Assembly: GCA_026018925.1 (NCBI GenBank)
Contig: JAKSZU010000005.1
Location: forward strand, 20,570,779-20,634,778
From: Tupaia tana
Lineage: Eukaryota; Chordata; Mammalia; Scandentia; Tupaiidae
Direction of reading: 5' to 3'
Length of the DNA: 64,000 bases
Position 1 is the first letter of the stretch, and every line of letters starts with the position of its first letter. Made by a program: the position numbers and the translations under genes. This document shows positions 1 to 10,377 of this stretch, piece after piece. The notes under the pieces were generated by a model. It was not told the origin of the DNA. It saw only the letters and a list, made by a program, of their open reading frames with translations, and made no database searches.

Positions 1-360
1 ACTCCACCGCAAGTTTATACCACATGTTGTTTATCCACTTATCTGTTGACACTAGGATGTTTCCATCTTTTGGTGATTGTAAATAACGGTATAATGAACA
101 TTAGTGTGCAGACATTCGTTTGAGTCTCTGTTTTCAATTCCTTTGGGAATATAACTAGGAATGGAAGTGTTGGATGACATGGCATTCTATATTTAACTTT
201 TTGAGGAACAACCACATTGCTTTCCATAGCAGCTTCATCATTTTACATCTCCACTCTTCCCAACACTTTCTATTTTCTTTTTTCTCAGTTGTAGTCAACC
301 TAGTGTCAAGTGGTATATATCTCTATTATTATCTGATTCCCAGACTGTTAAAATAATCTC
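1..360 (-). mobile_element. L1 ORF2 3'-part fragment, antisense
   Basis: Read on the minus strand, this matches the well-conserved end of mammalian L1 ORF2: the stretch describing a small hybrid of cap-like phrases 'catatg..gcattctat' and the 'aactttttgaggaac' block is typical of old L1 copies. Many substitutions and no open frame mark it as ancient. It continues beyond the left edge of the window. Confidence 0.75.
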
Positions 361-377
361 CTAATTTTTTTTTTACA

Positions 378-417
<40 letters not shown>

Positions 418-665
418 GGTTTTTGCTATAGGGCGTGTGTGCTTGCCAGGCAGACAGAGAGAGACAGAAAATGAGAAATCACCCCCCGCCCCCCACAGCG
501 GGGACGGCCACGCTGCAATCCCTTCTACTCCATTCTCCTCTCGGGATCTTGGGCATGCACGCACACATGCCTGGTGTGAGTTTTAAGCCACCGGGTCCGG
601 GACGTGAACCGCTGTCAACTACGTGGGAGTCCAGCGACATAGCCATTATGCTAACTGCTGGTCCC
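378..665 (-). mobile_element. SINE-L copy (long tRNA-head SINE)
   Basis: A 30-base T run (the A tail on the minus strand) is followed by the SINE 3' end (gctatagggcg), CT/GA-rich part, body and tRNA head ending in ctaactgctggtccc. The head is fairly well preserved. The target duplication is obscured by the T runs. Confidence 0.9.
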
Positions 666-869
666 ATAATTTTTCTTCTCTAATACCTACTTCTTAATAT
701 ATCTAGCATAATAATGCTTTATTCCCTTACTTAAAGAAAACACTGCTAATCGATAGATGTCGATGGTTCTTTATTGCCTCTTGAAAATAAGTCTGAACTG
801 TATAAATCTACACATTTACCATTTTCTTGGTTTTAATCTACTTTAGAGAGAATAATATTAAATGCATTT

Positions 870-958
870 CAGGATATTGGGAAAGAATAAATAAGATAAT
901 ACAGGCTTAGCAGTTTCCTAACACATATTGTGTGCTCAGTAAGTGGTTATTCTTATGA
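870..958 (+). repeat. possible MIR 3' end
   Basis: The order 'aataagataatacaggcttagcag..tcctaacacatattgtgtgctcagtaagtgg' resembles the MIR core tail (one-per-element 'agcactcaataaatg' block). Only about 90 bases are recognisable, so the call is tentative. Confidence 0.45.
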
Positions 959-1179
959 AGTAATAGCCTATTGCATATGAGGAAAATGACATTCTTAAAA
1001 AATAAATTGTCTAGCCAAGACTAATTGCTTGTCTGAGCCAAAGTCAGATTTTTGAACCAGCCAGAGTAAGGTCTGACTGAACTAGCCACCCTTAATTGTT
1101 CTACTATTCCATGTAGAACTATGAAACATGAATGATTCATATACCAGCGAGACTCTGATAGCCAGATTAAGAAGTGAGT

Positions 1180-2035
1180 ATAACTCCAGTCAGAATGACT
1201 AAGATTAAAAAAACAAAAAAACATAAATGTTGGTGGAAGTGTGGTGAAAGCGGAACTCTTTTACACTGTTGGCTGGAATGTAAATTGGTCTAACCACTGT
1301 GGAGGACAATTTGGAGATTCCTCAAAAATCTACAAATAGAACTACCATATGATCCAGCAATCCCACTCTTTGGTATCAACCCAAAGGACAGAAGAATACT
1401 TAATTGGAAAAGTACTTGTACATCGGTGTTTATTGCGGCACTATTCACAATTGCTAAGTCATGGAAACAACCCAAATGCCCACGAACAGATGAATGGATA
1501 GAAAAACTGTGGCACATATACTCAATGGGATACTATTAAGTCATAAAAAACAACAAAACCCTGGCTTTTGACAGGAAGTGGATGAATATGGAAGACTTAC
1601 TGCTGAATGAATCAAGCCGGGTTATAAAGGAGAGGCACTGTATGTCCCTACTTAATATATACTGAGTGTTCACACTCTGTGACTGATACTAATTGACTAA
1701 AGGATATAGAAACACAGTATATAAATGTAAATACCAGATATAGTGTGTGTGAAAGAGGAGGGTCTGAGGAAGGACATTTGGGGAGCGATAGGGAGGCAAA
1801 GCATTAATGTGGTATTACCTGTTGAAGATATTTTGTAGTTTTAGTAACTGTACTAGGGAGAAATGTTCATCTGTTGAAATATTCACTTTGTAAAACAAAT
1901 AATAATGTGATTGAATGTATAAAAGAAAATGTAATAAAAAATAATAAAAATAAAAACCGTACAGTATACTGTAAAGATGTACAATGACTAATGTACATAA
2001 GAAATTGTTCAATAAAAGTTTTAAAAAAGAAAGAC
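1180..2035 (+). mobile_element. L1 ORF2 C-terminus plus 3' UTR, sense
   Basis: The sense strand carries the familiar end of L1 ORF2 (ggctggaatgtaaattgg, then accatatgatccagcaatcc and caacccaaatgcc), followed by a 3' UTR and an A-rich end near 2030. The reading frame is broken throughout. It is better preserved than most L1 pieces here, with clear similarity over about 500 bases, so it is probably of intermediate age. Confidence 0.85.
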
Positions 2036-2039
2036 AAAA

Positions 2040-3950
2040 AAAAAAGTGATTATATCATGGTCCATCCATCCCTGGGTATCAGACCCAATTTTCCTTTAGT
2101 TCAGCATTGTCAGCCCCTTTGGAATAACCCCTGCCTTACCAAAATAACCCAGATCTCATGCTACCTTTTGGAACATCGGGAAGACTGTGCTTTAATTCAG
2201 TGGCTATGCACTACTCACATTGATAAAAACATTCTTCTGTGTATATGTGACTTTGTACTGAGGATGACCTCCTCTTTACCTGCATCATTTTCCTTTACTT
2301 CTCACCCAGCAGTTATAACAGTGCTCAGTTGTGACTGGTGTAGCCTCAGTGGCTTTTTACCTGCTTTATGTCTTATTTTCTGTGATTGTTTCTCCCTTTT
2401 TCTCTGAAGTTACTCTTATAATTTACCAGACTAGCCTTCCTTCCTCTGTCCAATTGTTTAATGAGATTAGCCTCCTTCAACAAAGTAGCCCAGCTATGAT
2501 GGCTTACCTCCCAAACTGAAGGCAACTGCTCAAGAGGAATAATAGAAAACATGAAGGAAAAATGCAATCAAAACAGGCAATAATCTTTGATTTACAATAT
2601 TCCTCTCTTCTCCCTTGATGTTTTTAAAAGCCTTTGCCTCATTAAGTGATAAGTCCAAGGGGTGGAAGCAGCTTTAAGTTCAGAGCAGTTCCAAGTATGC
2701 TGTCAGCATTTAATTATTAACGCATGATAACAATAAAAACAATACCAGCAACAACAGGCAGATACGCCATCTGCTACTGCTCCAGGACTGAAAGGGGTAT
2801 ATTTTTCAAGGACAGCTGTTTTGGAGATACTTTACTTTTTCTTGCACCGTTTGCTTTCCATTTGACAGCTCAGAAGCCTGAGAACATTTTTAGAATTTGT
2901 TCCCCTACCAATATGCTATTAATTTCCATATTATCATCTTATAGCTCTAATATTCTAAGCTTTATGTCATTTAAAAAAATTCTGCCTGAATATATTTCAG
3001 CTTTTCCCATATCCTTTTTACCCAGTAGGGATTAGAACTGCCAAAAATGTTCCAGATGCCTGCACACCAGACTGTGCGAAGCACCATCACTGCTTCTGCA
3101 GTCTCACATGTGAGAGGCCCTCATCAGAAACCCGATCCCTGCCTGACCCTGCCTCTCCTGGAAGCAGGCCTCTGCCAGCACATGGGACAGGGGAGTGAAG
3201 AACAGGCCAGATGCTAACTAAGTAACATCTGTACATCTCCTCACAGTTGTTGGTGCAGAGCAAAGATGGCTTCTCTTCTGATACTTTTGTTAAAGATCAA
3301 GTCAGCTTTACTTTTCCTCTACCTTATCTCGCTGTTCAGTAGATGGGCTCCTGGGATTCAAGCTTATAACGAGAACTGGAAGCCAGTTGGTGAGAAATTT
3401 TCTACTTTCAACTGTTTTAAGAAGGATTAATTGATTAATACTTGGAATAGTCTTCCAATAAATTTTTTTTCCAAAAATGTTACAGCAAAATACGATTTAA
3501 TATGAATTAAACTATGACCCTGATAACGTTTTTAAAACTTTCAGAAGTATTACTTTCCTGTACATGAAAATCTACAGTGCAAATTGTTACCACCTATCAA
3601 TATAAGCCTTGTCTGCCATATAAATTTCAGAATCTTTTCATTAAGGAGTGAAAAAACCCTTTAAAATGCATGAATGGGTATAAGTCTTAGAAGCTATCTA
3701 TATTTGGGGAACATTATTTCACTGGTGATAAAATTACAAGCAATGAAACAGTAAACTATGTTGTTACACGTCTTCACTCAGAACTGCTGGTAAATCTGAA
3801 TGGCCCTCAAGGCTCTTCTAAGCTTACCCTATGCCCCTACAGTTCTGAAACTTAACATCAGCATTTTCACCAAAACACTTCCCCCAAATTATTTTGCCTT
3901 CAACCCACCAACCTACAACAAGTAAATACTGTCCATTCTCATCTTTCCAT
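2040..3950. other. no gene recognised; sparse unique sequence
   Basis: About 1.9 kb without a repeat I can name. Open frames up to 138 codons lack known motifs and have no supporting splice or start context. Part of it (about 2600-2790) has an even base composition and could be a conserved non-coding element, but this cannot be judged from one genome. Confidence 0.5.
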
Positions 3951-3959
3951 ACTACATTT

Positions 3960-4335
3960 TATGCATCTGTAAAAAATTTATGGATTGGAATTCAAAAATA
4001 TTTTTTGTACCAAAATAAAATTTTACTTTTCTTTTTTTTTTTTTTTTTTTTTTACCAGTGGGCACATGAGCTCTCCAGAAAGAAACAAAGAGAGTGAGAG
4101 AGATGGAAAAATAGTATCTCCCATGGGGCATGGTCAGGCTTCAATCCCTCTCTTCCATTTCTCCCTCTTTTCAGTATTTTTGACATGCACATGTCATTTA
4201 AGCTGTTGAATTTGGACTCTAACCATGTGGTTAACCATATGGGATCTAGCTGCCTTAACTCCCAGGCTATGGTCTGGTCCAAATTTGTACTTTAATTCTA
4301 CTTTTCCATGAACTTTTCAAGTTTCCTTACATCTC
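3960..4335. mobile_element. mariner-type MITE (family B) interrupted by a SINE
   Basis: The left part (to about 4028) has 'tttttgtaccaaaataaaa' and the right part (from about 4287) 'attctacttttccatgaac'. Together they reproduce the internal motif and terminal repeat of the palindromic element seen at 20447 and 23352. The SINE at 4029-4286 sits between them, so the MITE is the older of the two. Confidence 0.55.
4029..4286 (-). mobile_element. SINE-L copy, diverged
   Basis: T run 4029-4053, then 'gggcacatgagctctccagaa', a GA-rich segment, 'cttcaatccctctcttcca' and a decayed tRNA head ending at the 'ggtctggtcc' near 4276. Flanks 'aaattttacttt' and 'aaatttgtacttt' are a likely target duplication. 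CpGs are mostly lost, so it is an older copy. Confidence 0.8.
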
Positions 4336-4348
4336 TACTTACACTTTC

Positions 4349-4420
4349 TAGAAAGAAGCTGTAGTGGTATTTTTTTTTTTCCCATTGGAAATTCCTCCGC
4401 TGTGATTTTGTTAGTGAAAA
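4349..4420 (+). repeat. left copy of ~72-bp direct repeat flanking an ERV fragment
   Basis: This stretch (gaagctgtagtggtatt...gttagtgaaaa) recurs at 5137-5209 with about 85% identity. The two copies bracket the LTR-PBS-leader segment between them. A retroviral integrase makes 4-6 bp duplications, so a repeat this long needs another explanation. Confidence 0.85.
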
Positions 4421-4421
4421 C

Positions 4422-4875
4422 GTGTGGAAAGTGGCGAATCTGAGCAAACATGGTGACCTTAGACACATGCAGTTTTGTGAGCTGTCATTTGTATGGTGAT
4501 GAAAGCAATTTGTATGTGAATATGTTAGTTGCCTGAAACTTCAGAGCAATATTTGTTCAAAGGAAGATACTTGTGTTTATAAGAATTCGCCTCAAAAGAT
4601 CAGAGAAACTACATAGCGCCAGTTATCTTCACATCTTTAGCTGATTAACATCCAAAAACACTGGCTTTACATTCCATTTTGTCTTCCCCCATTTTCTGCC
4701 TTTTAAAAGAATAAACCTGGGACTGGTTTGAGGTCATGGCTATCTCCATCAGAGAAGCTGAACTCATTCAATCCTCACTTTTCTATACTTGTATGTCTTT
4801 GTGTGTTTATTTTTATGTTTATTTCTAATCTGCAGCACCCTCCCCCAAATGTGTTCTATCTAGTGAGTCTTGGCA
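4422..4875 (+). mobile_element. endogenous retrovirus LTR (class II, betaretrovirus-like)
   Basis: The segment begins TGTGGAAAG and ends TTGGCA, three bases before a primer-binding site. It contains 'aagaataaacc' near 4707 as a possible polyadenylation region. LTR boundaries follow the TG...CA rule and the position of the binding site. The left boundary is inferred, since no second LTR is present to align. Length of about 450 bp is usual for the class. Confidence 0.6.
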
Positions 4876-4878
4876 AAG

Positions 4879-4897
4879 TGGCACCCAACGTGGGGCC
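4879..4897 (+). promoter_or_regulatory. retroviral primer-binding site, lysine-tRNA type
   Basis: The sequence tggcacccaacgtggggcc matches the complement of the lysine tRNA 3' end used by betaretrovirus-like elements, with one change (a for g at position 5). It is the strongest sign that the preceding segment is an LTR. Confidence 0.85.
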
Positions 4898-5136
4898 TGA
4901 GTATGGGAAAACTACAAAGAGGTGAGTAGACACCCCTTGAGGCCAGCCAGAGATAATTGAGTAAGTTAAGGAACCAAAGAGTAAAATAAAGGATAAATAG
5001 AATAAAAGAGAGAGATAACAGAGTAAAAACAAGAGATAACAGAGTAAAAACAAAGTGATAATAGAGTAGAAGAAGGAGATAACAGAGTAAAATAAATAAA
5101 TAATAAAATAAAAAATAAATTCAATTAATATCAAAT
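4898..5136 (+). mobile_element. ERV untranslated leader remnant with short tandem repeats
   Basis: Downstream of the primer-binding site is a purine-rich leader with repeats of about 20 bases built on 'gagataacagagtaaaaac' (about 5010-5090), decaying into an AT-rich tail. No gag, pol or env sequence follows. The element stops here and the right direct repeat begins. Confidence 0.65.
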
Positions 5137-5209
5137 TAGAATGAAGCCATAGTGGTATTTATTTTTCCTCTCATTGGAAATCCCTCCACTGTGACTTTGT
5201 TAGTGAAAA
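5137..5209 (+). repeat. right copy of ~72-bp direct repeat
   Basis: Second copy of the repeat at 4349-4420. It differs from the left copy by several substitutions plus a slightly different T run, so the duplication is not recent. Confidence 0.85.
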
Positions 5210-5214
5210 AGACT

Positions 5215-5345
5215 GAACATGGAGTTATCCTGGCTTCTGTTTGAATCCTGAAGTTACGGTTTACTAGTTATCTCCTGTTGGACTCTCTTTGAGTCTCTGT
5301 TTCTCCATCTGTGATAGGGATAGGAATGAAATATCATTAGTTAAT
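5215..5345 (+). repeat. MIR fragment
   Basis: The series 'ggcttctgtttgaatcctg', 'tactagttatctcctg' and 'gtctctgtttctccatctgtga' follows the MIR consensus order (B-box region, then the core domain). It is ancient and diverged. Confidence 0.7.
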
Positions 5346-6110
5346 AGTGAAAACTAAAAATGATAATTATTTTTTGCCCATATCTTTTGGGGGACTTCTG
5401 TTAAGAATTTCTTATTTCTTGGATATACATCTTTTTTGTCTCTTCATTAAATTCTTTATCAGAGAACAACCATATTTATATTTCCTGTTTGTAAAAAGTG
5501 AATACAAATTTTAAATGTGCTTTTGTTTATGTTTCTCCTTTAAGCCATCCTTCTGTTGTTCCCTCACTAGCTACTGTGTTTCTTGAATTAGTGTATTCAG
5601 TGTGCTGTTATACATGCTCATTTATCCTTTAACCATGTCCCTGACTTCTTTATCAGAGATCGCCAGTGGCCTTCTCTAAGTTCTCATACTATCAAATACT
5701 AACATATAATAAAAATATTACCATATTACAAAGCCTTTCTCAAAAATTAATATCATGTTTTCTTAAACTTCTAGCTTCCTTCTATACTTCTAACTTCTAA
5801 GTATTCCTCCAGAGATCTGCTTCTTCTGATCCCCTATCAAATTATGATGTTCCCCAAATTCTCTCCCGGGATGATGATTTTTACATTTGTTTTCAACAAT
5901 TTTATTTATCTTCATGCCTTTGAATTTATAGAACCTACTCATTCTAGATTGTTATCCCTAAATATACAAATATGGTAGGTAAATACTTCTGTCAAAAATA
6001 ATGTTAGATTACACCTTCAAAAAAATAGGAAAGTGACTATCTTTCTAATACCATATTTTTTCAACTATTTTGATTCATTACAAGTTTTAGTAGTTGTTTT
6101 TTTCTAATTT
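5346..6110. other. no feature recognised
   Basis: AT-rich sequence with no gene, RNA or repeat that I can name. One part (about 5400-5470) has low-complexity T-rich character. Confidence 0.4.
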
Positions 6111-6117
6111 TTAAATT

Positions 6118-6361
6118 TTTTTTAGAGGTTTTTGCTATAGGGTGCATGTGCTCACCAGAGAGACAGAGAGACAGAAAGCGAAAAATCACCCCCCAGGGGG
6201 GATGGCCACGCCACAATCCCTTCTCTTCCATTCTCCTCTTGGGATCTTGGGCATGCACACACATGCACCCAGCGTGAGTTTAAGACATCGGGTCTGGGAC
6301 TCGAACTATGATCGACCACATGGGAGTTCAACAACATAGCCATTATGCTAACTGCTGGTCC
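6118..6361 (-). mobile_element. SINE-L copy
   Basis: Nearly complete copy with a short A tail (t run at 6118), a 'caccccccaggggggatgg' hairpin segment at about 6187 and a tRNA head ending in ctaactgctggtccc. Some CpGs remain, so it is moderately young. Confidence 0.9.
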
Positions 6362-6905
6362 CTAGTAGATTGTTGTAAAACTAATTGCTTCTCCTTTTTT
6401 AAAAATCAAATTCCCAAAATAACATTATTTTTAGCATGTTGGCCAGAGAGTATCATAAATCTTGAGCAGTATAACAACATTCCATCATAAGACATTACCT
6501 CTATTGACCTCAGGTATAGAATAACTGAGTGATTAAATGCAATCTCTGAAAACCTATTGTGAGAATCTTCTCAAGTCATACTGAGAGCCCAGATTTTAGT
6601 ATTTTTTAACTAATGCATTTTTAAAATACTGACTAACATGAACTTGGTTCATTATGTGGTTTACTGTACAAGCCAAAATGGTTATAAGAAACATCCAACA
6701 ATAGTGATTAATATTTAATTGATTGAAAAGCCCTTTGGATATTGTGAAACTTGTATCACCTAAAAGAAATATCTGAATTATGTTCAAAATTATCTAGTTT
6801 TAATTCAAGGTTTAATATGTTATATGCAGTGCTACAATACTGGCTATCCATTGAAGCATCATAGAAAAAATAAAAGCTAGATATGGTTAAGAATACATAT
6901 ATGCA

Positions 6906-6950
<45 letters not shown>

Positions 6951-6955
6951 TCCTA

Positions 6956-6989
<34 letters not shown>

Positions 6990-7010
6990 TGCATATATGC
7001 ATAGGAATTT
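6906..7010. repeat. AT-rich palindrome with (AT)n core
   Basis: An 18-bp perfect inverted repeat (aaattcctatgcatatat at 6947-6964 and its complement at 6993-7010) encloses a (TA)n core. A second (AT)n tract lies at 6909-6946. It can fold into a hairpin or cruciform. Confidence 0.9.
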
Positions 7011-7460
7011 GTTACATAACAACATTCTGACATCATTTGAAGAATTTTCTTATATACACAAGACTTGGAAATATATTAATTCTAAGGACTGATACAATTG
7101 TTTCATCTATGATTTTTTTTCAATTACTAGGAAACTGAGATATCTATGTATTTCTAGTTTGGAATTGGGTTTCCTTTTTAAAGAGCTGGGGGAAAAATAT
7201 TGTTAAAAATGCACAGAACTTGAGTTTAAGGTTATAGATAGAAAACATATCCCAGAGCATTGCAATAATTACTCTCTAGGAGAATGTATCTTTGATTGAA
7301 TTAACATTTATTATTGATTAAGTCCAGGCTCTGTGAAGTTACATGTTACTTTGTACATTTTTTTCAATAAAGATGTAAATAATTTCTGTCTAGTAAAAAA
7401 AAAAGATGAAGTTAAATGGCAAAATTTTATCATTCTATCAGACACTTACCAGTTTCATAT
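7011..7460. other. no feature recognised
   Basis: AT-rich stretch with no gene or identifiable repeat. Confidence 0.4.
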
Positions 7461-7462
7461 CT

Positions 7463-7545
7463 ATTAGGTTGTCAGAAATGTCATAATGTATTTTTTGTTT
7501 TTCTATGCAAAAATGCATCATGACTTTTCTGACAACCCACTAACT
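7463..7545. mobile_element. palindromic mariner-type MITE (family A)
   Basis: About 80 bp that is almost one inverted repeat: left arm 'ggttgtcagaaatgtcat', right arm 'atgacttttctgacaaccc', joined by a short centre and flanked by TA-containing bases. Size and design match 80-bp mariner MITEs such as human MADE1, although the sequence is different. A second copy is at 30403. Confidence 0.75.
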
Positions 7546-7715
7546 TTGTGATCTTATTTTTATTTTTTCAGTGAAGATACAGATAGAAAGAATCTCTCTG
7601 GTTCTCCATTGAACCAGCATTAGCACACTAATAGTTCCCTCACTAATGTGCTATAAATATTTTTTTACATATACTTTATGTCCATAAAAGAGTGTATTTT
7701 TGTTCTTTTAGGTCT

Positions 7716-7947
7716 TGGAGGTTTTTTTGGCCATAGGGTGTGTGCATTCACCAGAGAGAAACAGAGACAGAGAGATGAAAAGTGAGAAACCACCCCCTAA
7801 GGAGGGATGGCCATACTGAAATCACTTCTCCTCTATTCTCCTCCTGGGATTTTAGGCACACATGCACAAGTCCTGGTTCCAGGACTTGGACTATAAATGG
7901 CCATGTGCAAGTCCAGTACCTTTACCACTACACCATCTGCTGGCCCC
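7716..7947 (-). mobile_element. SINE-L copy, older subtype
   Basis: Starts with the 3' end (ggccatagggtgtgtgc), has the GA-rich and body segments, and ends with the variant head 'accactacaccatctgctggcccc'. This head variant is shared by several diverged copies (19317, 55894) and looks older than the 'gctaactgctggtccc' form. Confidence 0.88.
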
Positions 7948-8274
7948 TATTATGCATTTTGAGTTAATTTTTGGGTATGGTATGAGGTAGGGATCCAATC
8001 TCATTTGTTTTGCATGTGAATATCCAGTTGTCCCAGAAGCATGTGTTGAAAAGAACATTCTTTGCCTCTTAAATTGTTTTTGGCATCTTTGACAAAAATT
8101 AATTGACCATAAACTGGAGAGTTTATTTTTTGATCCTTTGAGCATTGTGTCCATTGTTATGCTAGCACAGGCTGTACTGATTACCAAAGCTTTACAAGTT
8201 TTGCATTGGGAAGTTTGAGTCCTCCAAATTTGCTTTCCTTATTCAAAATTCTTCTTACTGTTCTGGGTCCCTTG

Positions 8275-8984
8275 CGGTAGTGAATTTCTATAATTTTTTT
8301 TTTGAGAGGTTTTTGCTATAGGGCGCGTGCGCTCGTCAGAAAGACAGAGAGTGACAGAGAGACAGAAAGCGAGAAATCACCCCTCAGCGGGGATGGCCAC
8401 GCCGCAATCCCTTCTCCTCCAATCTCCTCTCGGGATCTTGGGCACGCACGCACATGCGCCCGGCATGAGTTTTAAGCCACCGGGTCCGGGACTCGAACCG
8501 CAGTCGACTGGGTGGGAGTCCAGCGACACAGCCATTACGCTAACTGCTGGCCCCTGAATTTCTATAATTTTATGCTCTCTCAGCATTCATTTTGAATGTA
8601 AATGATCATTTCTCATACCAGAGTCAGGGTTTAGTCTCACTTGACAGACATTTAAACCTAGCTTTTTTCCTGGTCAAACTCTCCTACGGAGTGGCTGTCT
8701 TGATAGGAATGAACTGGATATAGGTCATACAAGGAACTCCAAGCATGTCTGCCAATATAAACAAGATTTCTGTGAGAGGGACACCTGGTTAAGGATTGGA
8801 CCTTAGGCATTAGCTTGCCTGCCAGGATAAAGAAACACCCTGTGAAAGGATAACTGCGAACACCCATGACCAAATTCCCCGAAGCCCTGTCAGGGCAAGG
8901 GTAGAGTTTATAGCCACTCTCCTGAGAGAGATCTCAAGACCAAATTAGAAAGAATAAGATAAAAATAAAAACAAAAATACATTT
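8275..8984. mobile_element. unclassified insertion in L1 (carrying a SINE)
   Basis: The L1 sequence stops after 'gggtcccttgc' and resumes at 'ttttccatatgag'. Removing the SINE at 8298-8554 and one TSD copy leaves about 436 bp of non-L1 DNA. It is fairly GC-rich in its middle (about 8720-8930) and ends in an A-rich tract. A solo LTR or an unlisted retroposon are both possible. I do not recognise it. Confidence 0.5.
8298..8554 (-). mobile_element. SINE-L copy, young
   Basis: Complete copy with many CpGs and a 17-bp perfect target duplication (tgaatttctataatttt at 8281-8297 and 8555-8571). Reading the minus strand, the tRNA head carries both pol III boxes, though the B box has a mutated surround. 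Confidence 0.95.
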
Positions 8985-9426
8985 ACTTTTCCATATGAGT
9001 TTTAGGTTCAGCTTGTAAAATCTATAAAAATATCCAAAGGGACTTTTATAAGGATTATATTGAAACAGAAGGTCAATTTTGTGAGTATCATCATCTTGGC
9101 AATATTAAGTCTTCTGATTAATATTTTTGTTTAATATTTTATTAATTTTAATGAATATATTTTTATTTTTTAGTCCATCTTTAATTTCTTTCTAGAGTAT
9201 TTTGCACTTTAAGTTTAAAAATGTTACATTTTGTTAAATGTATTCCTAAAGATTTTATTCTTTTGAATGCTATTTGAAATATACTTGCATTCTTAATTTC
9301 ATTTTTGGATTACTCATTAGTAGTGCATTGCAATACAATCGATACTTATATATTGTTCCTATACCCTGCAACTTTGCTGGACTTACTCATTTGAACACAC
9401 TTTTACTGGCTTCCTCTTGGTTTTCT

Positions 9427-9648
9427 TTTTTTTTAAATTTAAATTTATTTATTTGCATTCATTCACTGTACATCATTACAGCATACAAAATGAGATTTTT
9501 CTGTCCAGAGTACACTGTATATTGTCTCAATCAAGCACATCAAATATTATTGTCAGCAAATAATTTTCCATTTCTCGTTTTCTGTATGTTTTGCTTTTTT
9601 CCCCCATCCTTGATTCCCTATCTCTTGTCCTCTGCCATCTCTCACTCT
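9427..9648 (-). mobile_element. 5'-truncated HAL1 3' end
   Basis: This matches the 3' terminal unit of the HAL1 at 16019-18376 (acagcatacaaaatgagat, 'attgtctcaatcaagcaca', 'cccccatccttgattccct'). A 14-bp perfect target duplication (cctcttggttttct) at 9413-9426 and 9649-9662 defines its limits. It is an independent, short HAL1 insertion into the old L1. Confidence 0.9.
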
Positions 9649-9877
9649 CCTCTTGGTTTTCTGTATACATCATCATATCAGAGGCAAAAAGAAATACTTG
9701 AACTTCTTTTTTAACCAATTTGGAAAATTCTTTTCTTGCTTGCTCAATTGCTCTCACCAAAACTTCCTGTTCAACTATAAGTAGATGCATTAAGAGAGAA
9801 ATCCTTGTCATATTCTGAATTTAAGAGGAAAGTAGACTTTCACTGATAAGGTAGCTTAATGAAGTTAACTGTAGGTT

Positions 9878-10147
9878 TTTTATTTTTATTTTTTGAGAGG
9901 TTTTCGCTATAGGGCGCGTGCACTCGCCAGACAGACAGAGAGAGACAGAGAAACAGAAAGCGAGAAATCACCCCCCAGGGGGGATGGTCACGCTGCAACC
10001 CCTTCTCCTCCATTCTCCTCTTGGGATCCTGGGCACACACACACATGCGCCCGGCGTGAGTTTTAAGCCACCGGGTCTGGGACGTGAACCGTGGTCGACT
10101 ACGTGGGAGTCCAGCGACATAGCCATTACGCTAACTGCTGGTTCCCC
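9878..10147 (-). mobile_element. SINE-L copy
   Basis: Near-complete copy with a 13-bp perfect target duplication (ttaactgtaggtt at 9865-9877 and 10148-10160). The head ends 'ctaactgctggttcccc'. Several CpGs are retained. Confidence 0.95.
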
Positions 10148-10340
10148 TTAACTGTAGGTTGTTAATGCATATGTGAAAGAATTGAACTTCAATTAAAATC
10201 TCCCCTACCAAATATTAAGTAATAATTTTTATACATACATAACATATACCGAAGAAATAGTATAATTTTTAATTTAAAATTTTAATTTATTTTTTAGAAA
10301 GTCACAAGAGAGTGTGAGAGTGCATATGCGTGCACATGAA

Positions 10341-10377
<37 letters not shown>
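10341..10377 (+). repeat. (GT)n(GA)n microsatellite
   Basis: Eleven GT units pass directly into about eight GA units. The surroundings (about 10290-10520) are reminiscent of a heavily decayed SINE on the minus strand, but I cannot support that call. Confidence 0.85.

Larger units (their letters stand above)
7950..9840 (-). mobile_element. old L1 ORF2 fragment, antisense, with nested insertions
   Basis: Minus-strand L1 ORF2 sequence is recognisable at 7950-8275 ('gaagtttgagtcctccaaa', 'gttctgggtcccttgc') and resumes at about 8985 ('tccatatgagttttaggttc', 'ggcaatattaagtcttctg', 'ccctgcaactttgctgg'). It runs to about 9840. It is interrupted by an unknown 436-bp element with a SINE inside it (8275-8984) and by a HAL1 3' fragment (9427-9648). 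No frame survives. Confidence 0.85.

Noticed and set aside
4422-5136. A full provirus downstream of the primer-binding site
   Set aside because: No gag, pro, pol or env similarity follows the leader. The sequence returns to the flanking repeat after about 240 bases.
6756-7025. Tyr/Ile repeat open frames over (AT)n tracts, also at 33907, 34024 and 35191-35479
   Set aside because: Alternating TA translates to repeating YI in any frame. They are low-complexity artefacts.
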